From contig CM073321.1 of assembly GCA_037043015.1 (NCBI GenBank), positions 21,139,001 to 21,203,000 on the forward strand: DNA of 64,000 bases, given 5' to 3'. The notes under the pieces were generated by a model, which saw nothing but the letters and a program-made list of their open reading frames with translations, was not told the origin of the DNA and did not search any database. The DNA comes from Bryum argenteum. Its lineage: Eukaryota > Streptophyta > Bryopsida > Bryales > Bryaceae. Below, in pieces: positions 12,201 to 23,992 of this stretch (the first letter of the stretch is position 1; the number at the start of each line of letters is the position of its first letter). The position numbers were made by a program, and so were the translations under genes.

Positions 12201-14160
12201 GTGGTGATCTCATCGCAAGTGCGTCTGGGGATTCCACTGTTAAGGTAAACAGTCTTGGTTGCACTATGATACGAAGAACGTCACCATTATTTCTTAGATT
12301 ACTGCGTACTAACACCACCGAAATGGGTTCATGCAGTTTTGGAACTTGCGAGGTTCGAACAAATCCCCATGTTCAGCCACTCTGACTGGCCACGAGGGTG
12401 ATGTTTACAGCGTCAAGTATCATCATTCAAATGTAATTCACTTTCAGCTATCCTATGTTAAATGACGAGCCAAGTGTTCTACATTTATTTTATTGATGAA
12501 CTTTTCATGCAGAATTACGTAGTGACAGGGGGATATGATAAGACCGTGAAGCTTTGGGACGCTCGGACTGCTGTTTTATTGCGCACCTTCAGCGGGCACA
12601 AGTCTTCTGTTTCCCGCGTCATTTTCAATCCTTTAGGCAACCTTGTCATTAGTGGGTGAGTGGTATTGACCCAGAAAATAAATGTGTTACATGATTTCGA
12701 TTAGCAGCCTTGGAACTGTATATTTGTTCTACCTTCTGTCTAGGAAACAGACTGTTGAGTTTCTGAGGTTGCAGTTCCAAGGACAGCACGATCAAGTTTT
12801 GGGATCTGGTGAGTGGCGTTTGTGTGAAGACTTACAGCTCTCATTTGGGAGGTATCTAATTCTATTCTTCTGTTTTGAATTTTTCTGAGGCCTTTTGTGT
12901 GGTCTTGGTTACTTTGATTGTGATAATCTCTTTCTTACTTCGTACAGAAGTGACCTCGGTCGAGATGAACAAGACTGGTGGACTTCTTTTGAGTGGGTCT
13001 AAGGATAACTCGAACCGGCTTTGGGATGTGCGACTGGTCAGTTCATATTCCTGTTATTGTTATCATTTTGTTTTTCTCTCTAATTTATGGGATGAGCCAT
13101 TTTGCACTCACAGGAGAAGCTGGCACTCGACTTTTGAGTGTCCGAAAAGTTAAGCAATTGAGAATCTGAACTCATTATCCATGGTGTCATCAGGCACGAC
13201 CTATAAGAAGGTTCAAGGGCCACCAAAATACGAGTAAAAACTTCGTGCGGGCAAGTTTTGGACCTGATGAGTCTCTCATTGTTGGCGGTTCTGAGGTATT
13301 TAAATTACCTTACTGGTAATGTTGTGTTCATACTCAGTGGCATGCTCCTGCTAAAGACTTGTAGCGTTCAGTAGACCATCTCCACCGTAAGTTTTGGAGA
13401 TACATAAGAAGGGTAACTGTCAATATAGTTAATTCAGTCAAAAATGAACTGTGGCAATTAATACTCAGAAAGTTAATTTTAAACTATTGTGGTGGAAAGG
13501 TTCATTTTCACTTGTACAGCATGGCATGTCTCTAAGAACTGTATCCTTGTGCGCTTGTCCATGATTCTTGGGTGAGTTGCAGGTAGTCATGTTCGCAGCC
13601 ATTGGTACTCAAAAAATTTAATTCTGTGATATCCCATCAACATTCTCTGATGCAGGCTATTCATGTCAACTCTTTGAATCTTTGAAACCACCTTATTTTT
13701 ATATACTGCCTGCGAGTACCTCTTACCTCACACTTCTACCTTGATGTCAAGCCTTGTAGTTAGCACGGAAGTCTCTTACCTACTGGATAGTTCTCCTGTC
13801 GAATCAACGTCTTTTTTTGATGCTTTTCTGTCTCAGGATGGCTTTGTCTATATTTGGGATGCAGCAACGGGTGAGATACTGCAGAGGCTGGGCAGCTTCA
13901 GTCTCGACAGCCACACTGATATTGCATACCGAGCTGTCTGGAATGCCCGTCAAAGCCTCCTTGTGAGGTAATTGCTTCATTATGATTAACTGGCTGTATG
14001 TTTCTCTAGCTTCCCAGCATCTAACGATAGTAGTTGGCTCATTTTCACGGCTTTAGCCTGTAACACTTAATGTGGAGTGTGCAGCTGCTCCCATGATTGC
14101 AGCGTGAAGACGTGGTGGTATGATTCGCAGCAGTCGTGGGGTAAAGACGATGATTTGTGA
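9219..14160 (+). CDS. LisH/CTLH/WD40-repeat protein, 16 exons
   Basis: Sixteen exons splice in frame with GT-AG junctions to 591 residues: 9219-9395, 9746-9890, 9980-10104, 10194-10342, 10559-10617, 10995-11106, 11361-11438, 11556-11606, 12079-12244, 12337-12432, 12513-12655, 12775-12851, 12948-13036, 13194-13295, 13837-13967, 14085-14160. Residues about 60-95 (DVVRMIVQYLQDEGYAAS) form a LisH dimerisation motif; about 105-160 form a CTLH-like helical region with LTKRLKPLEQL. Residues about 240-590 carry WD40 blades with GH...D...(L/I)WD signatures, such as NTLRVWDVEDGR, KTVKLWDARTA and STIKFWDLVSG, predicting a seven-bladed propeller scaffold. The start is the first ATG after an in-frame stop at 9210; its context is untested and exon 1 is the least certain. 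The layout resembles SMU1- and WDR26-type scaffolds, but the sequence is neither, so I give no symbol. No damage is seen. Confidence 0.88.
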
Positions 14161-15691
14161 TCTTGGCACAAGCGTGTATATTGATTAGGCAGTGAAAATT
14201 GTATTACCTTAAACGAGCGACTGTGGTTGTGTAGCATCTCGTTCTGTTTCTGAATCTCCGACGAGTCTAAGCAGAAATAGGGCCTTTGATACAATCCTCA
14301 CTGCCTAAATAGGGCCTCTGATACAATTCTCACATCTGAGTTGGCAAGTTTCCTCTCCTATATAGCTTCACGAATTGACCGATACATGCATTCCTTGGTA
14401 TCAATTCTGGTAAATTTCATGTTTGCTTCATCTTAGGAGCGGAGAAGTTTCAAAGTGCCTGATTTGAGCAAAAAATTTACGACACATTGTGTAATGACTA
14501 TATATGTCGTAACTGAAGAACCTGATAGCTCCAGAGTTCGGCGTACACCATATTATACTGATGAAGAGCATGTATTGCTCGCAATGCAATTTTCGTAGCC
14601 ATGCAGATTTCGTTGCCATGAAAAATTCGCAGCCGTGGAAGTTTCAGATGTGCACGTTCATGTGGAGTAGGTAGGAGGAATCTCAGGCTAATGTCCGAGG
14701 ATAGTGGAAGATCGGCGATGGTGGAGTTTTGATTTTTCGACTCTACTTGATTCAAGGTAGGAGCTGTGAATACCGTCCAGCCCCAGAAACCGCACAATAG
14801 GTTCAGGGGTAGGGTCTGTAGAACCGTCCACTTTGGGAACCATCCACTGTTTTTAAGCTCAAATTGACCGGTTTTGGGAACCATCGACTGTTTTTAGCTC
14901 CCACCATGCATACTGAACGGTTTAGTCAACTCCTATGTCAGTTCGTGAACCTTTTTTAATTTGTTTTGGGACATTCAATCCATTGTTTCCGGAATACAAC
15001 CTTGCCAAAAAGCTAGCACTCTATGTCCGGGTAGTGGGACTCCTATGACTCCATATCCAATAATTCATAGGATATTATAGGATTACTCAAAAAATGTTTT
15101 TCTTTCGGGGATGGATTTGCACTAGCTTTGTAGACCATCTAAAAATAATTAAAATTTTACACCACTATTCCAAGTATGCAAAGCTGAAATTCAGACGGTT
15201 TTCACCACTCCTGCCTTAGTTATGGAATTCTGGAAGTAGAGTTGCAGGAGTTTTTATGGGTCGTCACTGTAATATCTCGCTTAAATATATTGGATCATGG
15301 AGATGAAAGTTAGAACCTTCCTCCCATCCTCCTGGATAATTGTCTCTACTGAATTGACTTTCGAGCTGCAAAGTCTCTGAACCGGGTATGTAACAATACT
15401 AAATAGTGCAATTAATGTACTACCACAAATAGTGCCGAATGCACTTTTAATAGTTTAATGTTGAAACATATATAATGTCATGATTGCTTTTGAAACAGTA
15501 GCACAATATGGGCTTCACTACACTTCTGTACAATTTGTTACTACCCGCTAATGAAATTTGTCTGCGAATAGTTTGGCGAAGGTCGCCATTGCACTTGCAT
15601 GAGTCTCGCCTTCTCATGGCCTCATTTCACCATGAATGCTGGAACCTACCGAGACGAGACAATCCTATGATTCCATAACTCCTTGAAGTCA
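14161..15691. other. Downstream non-coding interval
   Basis: No gene is recognised. There are two small direct duplications: about 30 bases ending in agggcct near 14270 and 14310, and GGGAACCATCCACTG with its partner between 14833 and 14900. The first part probably includes the 3' untranslated region of the WD40 gene. Confidence 0.5.
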
Positions 15692-15945
15692 ACCTAATGG
15701 AAACAGGTGTACATAGACACGCTGATTGTGCGGAGAGAATTCATACCTCGACCTAATGGAAACAGGTGTACATAGACACGCTGATTGTGCGGAGAGAATT
15801 CATACCTCGACCTAATGGAAACAGGTGTACATAGACACGATGATTGTGCGGAGAGAATTCATACCTCGATGGAGTGCAATAAATTAAGTCACTACATAGA
15901 ATTCATACCTCGATGGAGTGCAATAAATTAAGGCACTACATTACA
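15692..15945. repeat. Two overlapping tandem arrays, 59 bp x3 then 44 bp x2
   Basis: A 59-base unit starting ACCTAATGGAAACAGG occurs three times (15692, 15751, 15810) with almost no differences. Its 3' end, from GAATTCATACCTCG at 15855, is the start of a second unit of 44 bases that occurs twice (15855 and 15899). The near identity of the copies shows very recent local duplication. Confidence 0.9.
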
Positions 15946-16147
15946 TGTCTTTTATACGCACGGTGACATTACATGCACACATGAAGGGGTCATGCATCAT
16001 TAATTGGGAACTTATTCCACTAGCCGAGATATTGCATGAAACTAAGTCACATTGAGAAAAATATTATCCAAGTCTTATACACCAAAATATAATGTCCATG
16101 TATGGTTTAGTTACACAATCACCATCTAGTGTTGTCACTTTTTGCTT

Positions 16148-16420
16148 CTACAACACCTTTCGAGCATTGGCGCATGCTTGAAATAAGAAAAAAGAGCTCT
16201 TCTTCACAAACTTCATTCCACAATGTTGTAACTCTTTGTACCATCTTCTCACTACTTCTTGGTCTATTGTAGTGACATAACTTATCCTTCGCAATTTTCC
16301 ATAATTTTTAGAAGAATTCAAGTCCAGTAAATTAGATGGCCAATCATATTCTTTCATCATGTGTCTCTCTCTCCAACTAGTTGCGAGTATTACTTCATGG
16401 GCTGAAGCTCCGTCTTCCAT
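16148..16420 (-). pseudogene. Tc1/mariner-type transposase fragment
   Basis: The 90-residue frame begins MEDGASAHEV and continues with YDWPSNLLDLNSSKNYGKLR. This matches the second catalytic Asp region (EDGAxxH) and the DWPxxSPDLNPIEN box of Tc1/mariner DDE/D transposases, with SPDLNPIEN worn to LLDLNSSKN. Only the C-terminal part of a usual transposase of about 350 residues is left, and no terminal repeats were found. It is a dead scrap. It lies just beyond the 3' end of the minus-strand HAD pseudogene and need not be related to it. Confidence 0.75.
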
Positions 16421-16799
16421 AAAACCCCGTTGTTGATATATTGGGAAATATGCAGGATTTCGAGAGATTGATGAGGGATTATGAATCCTGAGAGTTGTAA
16501 AACTTTAATGGCAACAGTACCAATATATGGGTGAACCATGCTATAAATGTATGTTAATGCTTGCTATGAGGGCTAAAGGTAGGTTCGTAAGTGCACAACG
16601 ATACAAAAGCCAAAGTAATAAGGGCGTGTAATAAAAGATCATTTAGTTTTTAAAATTTTATATATAATAAATTACTCAAAGAGTATTGAATTCATGATTT
16701 ATTCATTGTGCTGAGTAGTAATTCATGTATCACTAACTAGGGCGTTTTGTCATATGCAACGATACAAGATCTGATGAACGCACGTTGACGTTGACGTGT

Positions 16800-18610
16800 C
16801 TACCCGCAATCATTCTCTTGCATCATAGGACTATCTAGAAGACGTTGCAATCTTCTTCTCTGATCATCCTCAATGCTTGCCTTAAGAAGTGAGTGACGGT
16901 GCGTTTTTGACAAAATCTTTATCACTCTCTTTACAGCAGTCGACAAACCACAAGAATTCTGAGACTCTGAAGGTTGTTCCTGCACATGATAAATTCAGAT
17001 CCGTTTTAGAGCGAAGTAAGGAAACCACTAGCATTTAGCAAATTTATTCACGTACCCTTGGAGAGCAGTGAATTTAGCTCGACTAGAGCAAAAATAAGCT
17101 CTTTGTATGAGAGGCTTTTAGCTCATACAAGAAGTACTTCATAACGGTTTAATAACAATAATTACAGCAATATTAAAAAAAAAAAAAAAATTAAAAGGGA
17201 TACAAAACTATCCTCCAGAGATAGATCATAAACAACATCCACCTTCTTATCATACAAGACATGCTTGGTGCGACGACATCTATTTTGGATTAGAAAAACA
17301 TTACGACCTACTGAAAGGGACCTCACAGGGGAATATGATTGTACCAATTCACGTACGGGACAACTTTTCATGGGACTCTTTACCACTCCATTGTCCACAA
17401 CCATAGTAAAAAAATCCATGATTGACTGAGCCGTTGCAGCTTACTGCATTAAAAGACCTCTACTCTAGAGTGTTGGCCCTACTGCTTTACCATTAATCAA
17501 TGAATCTAATGAAGCACGACAATCCCCTTGCGTAATCTTTTTTGAAGGATTTAATCGATAAGCGACAATAAACAGTTGTTAGTCGAACTCATAGATGACA
17601 TACAATATTAAAATATTTACTAGTAAGAAAGCTTTACTCAAATTTAAACATATGATACAACTTGTCCTTTTTAATCTTAAGATTAAGGAGGTTACAACAA
17701 AGTAAAAGCAAAAAAAGTGATGTACGGTACTCGACAAAAAGGAACTAGAGAAAATTTGCTAATGTGACAAGGCGTTTTGGATTCCATTGTAAATAGTACA
17801 CGTTGCCCTATCATTGTAGAACGTAGGTCGCCCAATAAGATGCGATGAGCGATACTTCTTAAAAGAACCCGGGAACTTATGAAGCTTTAAGAGATACGGC
17901 AAAATCTTGCCCAATAAAGTAGAGTCTTCTTGAGCTCTGTTGACCTTGTAAGACGAAGGAGGCAGTAAAAGGATATTCTGACTAAGATTGAGAATAAGCT
18001 TAATTGGACTATCATCAATGAAAAGTGTATTGGCCTTTGTATATAGACAATGATAGCTCTTAAAGAAATGAGGCAATAAGGTCTTAAGGAGTATATCTTT
18101 CTAGGTTCTTGGTTCTTCCATGAAGAAAGTTTGCCTCCCTAAGTTCCGCACGTGCACTCTATCCTAGTCTTCTTGACCAAGAATTTGCAATGGCTTACAG
18201 TGGTACCTGGATAAATCAACCTTGTTAAGATCAACGTCTATTTAAGAATGTTGTCCCTGTCCATTTATTATGCAAAGAGGCATTGTTTTGTTATGGTCAA
18301 CGCTTGGATAAGATCAACGTTTTTGTCTGTCCAAAAACATTTATCTAATCCAAGCACCACTGTAATAGGTTTTGTAGGAACAAGAGGTAATTACACTTAG
18401 CTTTAGTTGTTGTTGTTATCATAGAACCGTAAACCATAATAGTGGCAAACGATGCCAAGCTGGAGAGGAAGCCTTTACAATCGGGCGTCACCCACATCGA
18501 TTGCTGCCGTAGCTAAGTGTACAGATAAGTCACGGATTTTGGATCCCTCAGCTTCCCATTTAGGGGAACAATAACATAGCATTCTATGAAGGTCGACGAT
18601 AACATTTAAC
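16800..18610 (-). pseudogene. FCP1/NIF-type HAD phosphatase-like pseudogene, copy 2
   Basis: Read from 18610 downwards, WLNVIVDLHRMLCYC matches WLNVILDLNGILCVC of the plus-strand gene at 3 kb, with the DxD-type box lost. In another frame RPDCKGFLSSLASFATIMV matches its RPFCLDFLREL...YVSV region. After an inserted MITE (18198-18362), the frame at 18076-17759 resumes with ANTLFIDDSPIKLIL, the NIF DDS box, and KILPYLLKLHKFPGSF. The exon at 17419-17162 opens with MDFFTMVVDNGVVKSP, matching MDYSTMAINDGVVDSP of copy 1. A further possible exon (16985-16800) is helical and charged. The same domain order in both copies shows one gene family. Frame changes, stops and the MITE make this a pseudogene. 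Confidence 0.65.
18198..18362. mobile_element. pogo/Tc1-like MITE inside a pseudogene
   Basis: A 165-base element begins CAGTGGTACCTGGAT and ends in the complement of CAGTGGTGCTTGGAT, with TA on each side (18196-18197 and 18363-18364). CAGTGGT ends with a TA duplication are typical of pogo/Tigger elements. A direct AAGATCAACGT repeat lies inside at about 18226 and 18311. It interrupts the HAD-type pseudogene between its N- and C-terminal halves. Confidence 0.8.
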
Positions 18611-19499
18611 CAAGCTTTGCCTGACTCTCGTGGTAATACCTATTTCTTCACTAGAATAATCAAAGACGAATGCGCTCCTAATTTGGAAAGCAAACAAATT
18701 GCAGCACGCCAAAAATATTGTCGTTTCTCTACGATAGATTTAATAAATTCAAAGACAACACCTTCGATAGATATCTATTGTATTGTACAATTCAATAGAT
18801 ATCATAGATGTGCATGGATTAAACGGGAGTACCTAGATATCCTCATTGCTTATTTTGGCATGATTGCGAAGGCCCATTGTTGCACAACATAGCAACAAAA
18901 ACTTAGCAAACAACACAAGTGTGATAATTCCAGAGTTACAGACTACAAATTCTTCTGTGATTGAAAAATCCTCAAGGCAATGAAGATGATAATGGGCTTC
19001 CTGACGATCATTGAAATGCTAATTTCAGAGCATGTAAACATGTGTTAGAAAATAGTAATGTAGAAAATGTAGAAGCATTCAAACATTAGAAACGTAAATA
19101 GAATCAAGCAAAAATCATCTTTGACCTGATTTCATTGTTCTTCACTAAAAACTGAATCAAAACAATACTGCAATCAAGGAAAAAAAACTACAAATGCTAC
19201 CTTACTAGGACAACGCAAACTCCGTATGGGTGTGCTTCGAGCAAGAAACTTCGAAATCTTTTATGCTGGCAGTGGCAATTGCGTGAATGTACACTAAAAT
19301 GGGTACAAAATGGGCAAGTGTAGGGAGTATAGTACTGTATGTGCAATATATAGATTCATTGGGGCTGGACGTGTGAGAGCGTGTCACGTAGGTGTTGGGT
19401 GTCTCAGAGTGTCAGGGAAGTGCGCGGCGGCAAGGATGTTTGTAGAACGTTTTGTAGAGACTTGCAGTATGCTCCTGAGTTCCTCGACTTTCGCGTCTT
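18611..19499. other. Non-coding or unrecognised interval
   Basis: A 91-codon open frame on the plus strand at 18617-18892 has no recognisable motif. Nothing else can be supported. Confidence 0.4.
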
Positions 19500-20290
19500 G
19501 ATTTTTTTGTCGTGGACGGCCTGTCACCTTTGTCTTGCATCGGGGCTCCCAAGCTCCTTGGCTTTCGCGCTTTCTGCCGGTTTAGTGTTGTTGTTCCAGG
19601 CTAGGGTTTTTTTGCGCGCTTCTTCGTTTGGTTTTGCTGTTCCAGGTCAGGGTTTGGTTTCCTAGGGGTTCGGTGAACTTGTCACCTTCGTTTTGCATCG
19701 GTTTACTGAAAGCGTCGTTTTAGTGTTGCTGTTCGAGGCTAGGGTTTGTTTTTCGAGTGTTCGGCAAACTTGTCACCTTCGTCTTGCCACGGTTTAGGCG
19801 AAGTGTCGGTTAGTGTTGATGTTCGAGGCTAGGGTTTGGTGTCCTTGAGGTTTGGGGGTCTCGTCACCTTTGTCTTCCATCACGGCGTTACGAAAAGTCG
19901 AGTTAGTGTTGCTGTTGGCGCGGGTTTGGTGTCCTCGACGTTCGGTAGACTCGTCACCTTCGTCTTGCATTGAGGCTTCCGAAGTGTCGAATTAGTGTTG
20001 TTGTGTGGCGCAAGTTTGGTGTCCTCGACGTTCGGTGGACTTGTCACCTTCGTCTTGCATCGGGGCTCCTGAAGTGTCGAGTTAGTGTTGTTCTGTGGCG
20101 CGAGTTTGGTGTCCTGGACATTTGGTGGACTCGTCACCTTCGTCTTGCATCGAGGCTCCCGAAGTGTCGAGTTAGTGTTGCTGTTGGCGCAGGTATGGTG
20201 TTCCGGACATTCAGTGGACTCGTTACCTTTGTCTTACATCGGGGCTCCGGAAGTGTGTCGAGTTAGTGTTGTTGTTCGCTAAAGTTGAGA
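19500..20290. repeat. 90-bp minisatellite, about nine copies
   Basis: A unit containing GTCACCTTCGTCTTGCAT recurs at 19523, 19681, 19772, 19863, 19953, 20043, 20133 and 20222, giving a period of 89-91 bases, with a worn copy in the gap near 19600. Each unit also holds GAAGTGTCGAGTTAGTGTTG and a TTTGGTGTCCTCGACG block. Copies toward the right are more alike. The period of exactly 30 codons leaves open frames on both strands that repeat in the same way; I treat these as a by-product. Confidence 0.88.
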
Positions 20291-20460
20291 GTTTCAGTTG
20301 TGTTTTGAGTGTTGTTTCTCTACAGTATTGTAGGGCAAGGTCGTTGTTGCTAGTGCAGGGTCCGGCTGATTAGGGTGCAGAGTTTTGCTCGAGGATCACA
20401 ACAACACATCGATAGATAAGCGTTCCAGCAAGACCGCACCCGCGAAAAGTGATGAAGAGG

Positions 20461-21945
20461 CCGATTCTAGCTTAGCGTAAGAAGAGGTAGAAGACAAGAT
20501 TGTTGTCCTCAAAAAAGGTAGGCCTTCTCCGCCCTACACCTTGGAGGATTTTTGTGATCAGTATGGATTGCGAGCCAAAGGTATCAGCTCGCACAGAAAC
20601 AAGGACACTGTAGGGATTTCCCAGAGTAACCTTGTAGCAGACTTTGGATTTGATTTCAAGGATTGCAAGAATGCTCAAGTGAAGAGTGAAATCAATAGAA
20701 TTTACTCTATTGTGTATTAACATGCCCATGGTCCTAAAAAGTGATTGATAGGCAAGGACTTTGTGATTAGGATTGTTGCTAATATTGTGAAGAAATTAGA
20801 TGTTAGTTGGGCTGCTTTTGCTTCACAATCCAACAACAACCAGCGTAGTGCATGGAAGAAGAAAATGACCACCGCACTACAAGCGAAGGCAGTGCTCACA
20901 TAGAAATCGTTTGAAGAGGTGGCCGCTAAGGAGGGCCTCGATGATATGCTCCAGCTGCATTTACCTTACAAGCTTTTGACAATGTTGTGCCCTATTGATT
21001 CCTTGTGGAACTAGCTTGTTTAATTCTTTGATAAGATGATCACTTGTGCCTGAACTATCTACTGCAGGGGCTCTCTGTGGTGAAGAATGAGGTGGGCAAC
21101 AGTCTAGCAATGACTTTTGTAGGAAGGGTCAGAGAATCAAGATGCTTCGTAGAGGGGAAGAAAACAAAAATCTCGAAGTAGCTGGTTGTTTTTGGTTTAG
21201 AGCTGCAATGCATCAAGAAGGACGTGGAAGTAGCGTTAAAAGAAAAGGACGCCATATGCCGGACGGTGGAGAGGATGCGCATGGCGTTGCGGTCGATTGA
21301 GAAAACTTGTGCAGAATGCCGTTCTAAGATGGAGGCAGAACCAGATGGGCCAAAGAAGGTGAACCTGAAGATGACTTTAGATTTTTTTACCTCTACATTG
21401 ATGAAGCAACAAGATGAAACTGAGAAGCTTTCAGCCGAAGAGATGGTGAAGGTGAACAAAGACGAGAGCCTTCTGAAGAGGACACGGTTTTTGGAGGATC
21501 AGTTAACCTCTCTAACCCCTCAATTGCTTTCCTTGAAGAGGGGTCAGGCTCGATTTGCTCTTCACCCTTACCCTATTACATCCTCTATTTCATCAGGCTT
21601 GAATGATCATGGTTTTATCAAGATCACTAATTGTGTAGTGTGTGACCTTCCCTTCCCACTTAGTGACATCCTTGTATGTAGCTGTAGACACTTGTATCAC
21701 CCGTGGTGCGCAATTACATGGTTTAGGGTAGCTTGGAAATGCAAAGAGGAAACATGTAACACCATAGTGCACCCTAACTAGTACAAAAGTTTTGGTTTTG
21801 TTTGGCCCCATGTTGCCCTTGCGGAATAGGCAGAGGAATTGGGCTGTGAGGTGTAGCGGCAACAAGTTATCTTGGAGAGGACGACAATTGCAAAGGGAAA
21901 ACTTCCTGATATTGGTGAGTTTTGTATTGTCTGAGGTCTCCATTG
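20461..21945 (+). pseudogene. Decayed gene with C-terminal RING-like Cys/His domain
   Basis: A mostly single plus-strand frame starts about KKGRPSPPYTLEDFCDQYG (20512 onward) and passes through KNAQVKSEINRIYSIVY, DFVIRIVANIVKKLDVSW and a helical region. The open part at 21224-21780 ends in a zinc-binding pattern: CVVC, then CSCRHLYHPWC, then CKEETC, so C-x2-C, C-x-C-x2-H-x2-H-x2-C and C-x4-C, like a RING-H2 or PHD finger. After its stop the same frame still encodes YKSFGFVWPHVALAE, so the stop is probably a mutation. Several further stops lie in the N-terminal part. I remember similar HLYHPWC proteins as high-copy, transposon-associated genes of bryophytes and relatives; that is recollection, not shown here. 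The function is unknown. Confidence 0.5.
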
Positions 21946-22631
21946 TTATTGCCTAAACTTGAGTAATGTTATTGTACCTTGGACTTATATCTTCATTGTT
22001 TATTCAGGGTCAAGGTTACGTAGGTTGTAAGATATATACCTCTGCTAGTATATGCTTTACATTTTAACGTACCTGTAGTTCTTGCATTTTATTAGTATGT
22101 ACCAGTAGTGGATGGCAGAGTATGCTAGGGGAGGTATTACCCGATGGTAAGTTGTTCTAGGGTGTTTTAAATATTCATACTTGTGTGGATCAAAGTCCGG
22201 TTTAGTACCCTACATGAGTACATATCAGGACTTCCAAATGTACTTGACTGTAGAGTTAGCTATTATCAAGTATATTACATACCATCAATTGCTCTACTGT
22301 CGTTTATGGAAGTACACACTTATTTGTAGTATAGTACATTTTGCTGTACTTGGAGTAACTGGACACACTTTGAACAAGTGTTTACACTTTGCAAACGTTG
22401 CTACACATGTAGTTATATTAACATGTAATACATATCGTACTTCAGTAGTAAGTTCAAAAATTCAAGATAGCCTTGGTTTGTTTATTGTACTACTCTAAGT
22501 ATCGTATTAGTGTTTGAGACAGCTGTTATATACCAAGAATGTATATTTTGTGTGTCATTGATTTCAGCTCCAATTAGAAGGGACAAGTGTAATGTGTCCA
22601 CACATTAAATTTTTCACTTTTGGTTTTGCAG
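21946..22631. other. AT-rich interval, probably intron or upstream sequence
   Basis: It contains many GTAC-rich words and a 105-codon open frame (22181-22498) without recognisable features. No gene is supported. Confidence 0.4.
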
Positions 22632-23992
22632 GTTCATTCCAGCCACTACCCTCGGGCCCTGTTTCTATGTGTACAGGTATTTGGAGTCATGGAGACGCTA
22701 GCCAAGCTGCCAAACTGCAATTGAAGCTCAAATTTAAGGAGTCATGCGGTTCAGAATGCAAAGATGTTGAAGATGATAGTCATAGGAATACTCCTGACTC
22801 CGACAAGGTGAAGAAGGATGCTCCTATATGTTTTGGTAAAGCGGATAGTCTCCTAGCAGATTTAGTTCCCAGAGCATTACATATTGATTTGGGATTAGAG
22901 AGTCCATAGAATTTTCCGCAAATATCCCATACAATGACTGTAGAAGACAATTTGATTGGCCCTTCAACAGAAGTAGGAATGCAAATCCACGATGTAGAGA
23001 TGAAACCCACCCCAGACGAAGATAAGGAAAGTGACGATGAGGGTGACGCTGGACCAGGTAGCGGTCCTGAGATCAGGCTCCTAGAAATGCAAGGAGATCT
23101 CGGTAGAGAGTCTGCTCAAACAATGGTGATGCGCAGGCCCCAACGGCGAAGTTGAAACGTACAACAAGGAGATAATTTGAAGTATTAGGGAAGTATAAAA
23201 GGAAGAAGTGGGCTAGGTACTTTATTCCTAGCTTCATTACTAACACGAGCCGCCTCGCTGTGTAGTATTTCTGCAAGGGCTAGGGAGTACTTCTACCCTG
23301 CTGTTTATTGAGAGCGAATTGCCATCACAGGTTTATGACAGCTCCTTCAGCATGTATGGATCATTGAGATAGACCGTGATTAGTTGGCTCTCTTACTTCT
23401 CATTTTGTACCATTGTACTTCGTGGCCTTATACATATTACATGTTGTTTGAACATTCTTTTATTAGGTGATGCAGGATAATACAGGAACAAAAGTTTCCA
23501 TTGATCTTACTACAGGGGCTGAAAAATGCCCGATTGATGTTCTATGCGGAGAAGGAGCTTGTCACAAACCACCTCACTTTAAATATGTAAAGTGTAGTGT
23601 TCGTCATAGCAGTGCAGCTTTGAAATTGCCAGGGATTTTCAAGGACGGCGAGTATTACTTGCGGTTGTGTGGAAGTGGTTGTGGAACGAGGAGGAGGCAT
23701 TGTCCTTGTGCATGTGCACATGGATGTCTCCCTCCATACGAAGCCGACGGGCTCCTACACCCACACTATATTGAGACGGTAATACTTTTAAATGTGGAAG
23801 TGTTGTTACTATGAGAATTTGCTAGATCTTTTTATGTTTGTGACTTTTCTTATTTCGGATCTTAATTTCTGTAATTTGGATGATCAGGCAACAAGAGAAA
23901 AATCTAAGGAGATGGAGGACATGTACGACTATTGCAATGATCCCGTTTGTGCAGATCTGGAGACAAGAGGAATATGCGACGGTCATAATTAA
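22632..23992 (+). pseudogene. SUVR-type histone-lysine methyltransferase, 5' and pre-SET part
   Basis: The exon 23467-23778 opens after tattag and closes at ACG|gtaata. It encodes a Cys-rich pre-SET module: FKYVKCSVRH, then LRLCGSGCGTRRRHCPCACA, then EADGLLHPHYIE. The next exon (23888-23992) continues YDYCNDPVCADLETRGICDG, matching the C-x2-C...G.CDGH end of plant SUVR1/2/4 pre-SET domains. These proteins methylate histone H3 lysine 9, mostly at transposon chromatin. The upstream exon candidate 22632-23155 is acidic, with one in-frame stop, and may be the N-terminal region. Sequence identity to the host stops at 23992, where a gypsy LTR begins. The segment expected between CDGH and the SET domain (the conserved ECWxxCGC part) is missing. 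The SET exon resumes at 31141. Confidence 0.72.

Noticed and set aside
19500-20290. CRISPR-like regular repeats
   Set aside because: The whole 90-base unit repeats with no unique spacers, and the context is eukaryotic; it is a minisatellite.
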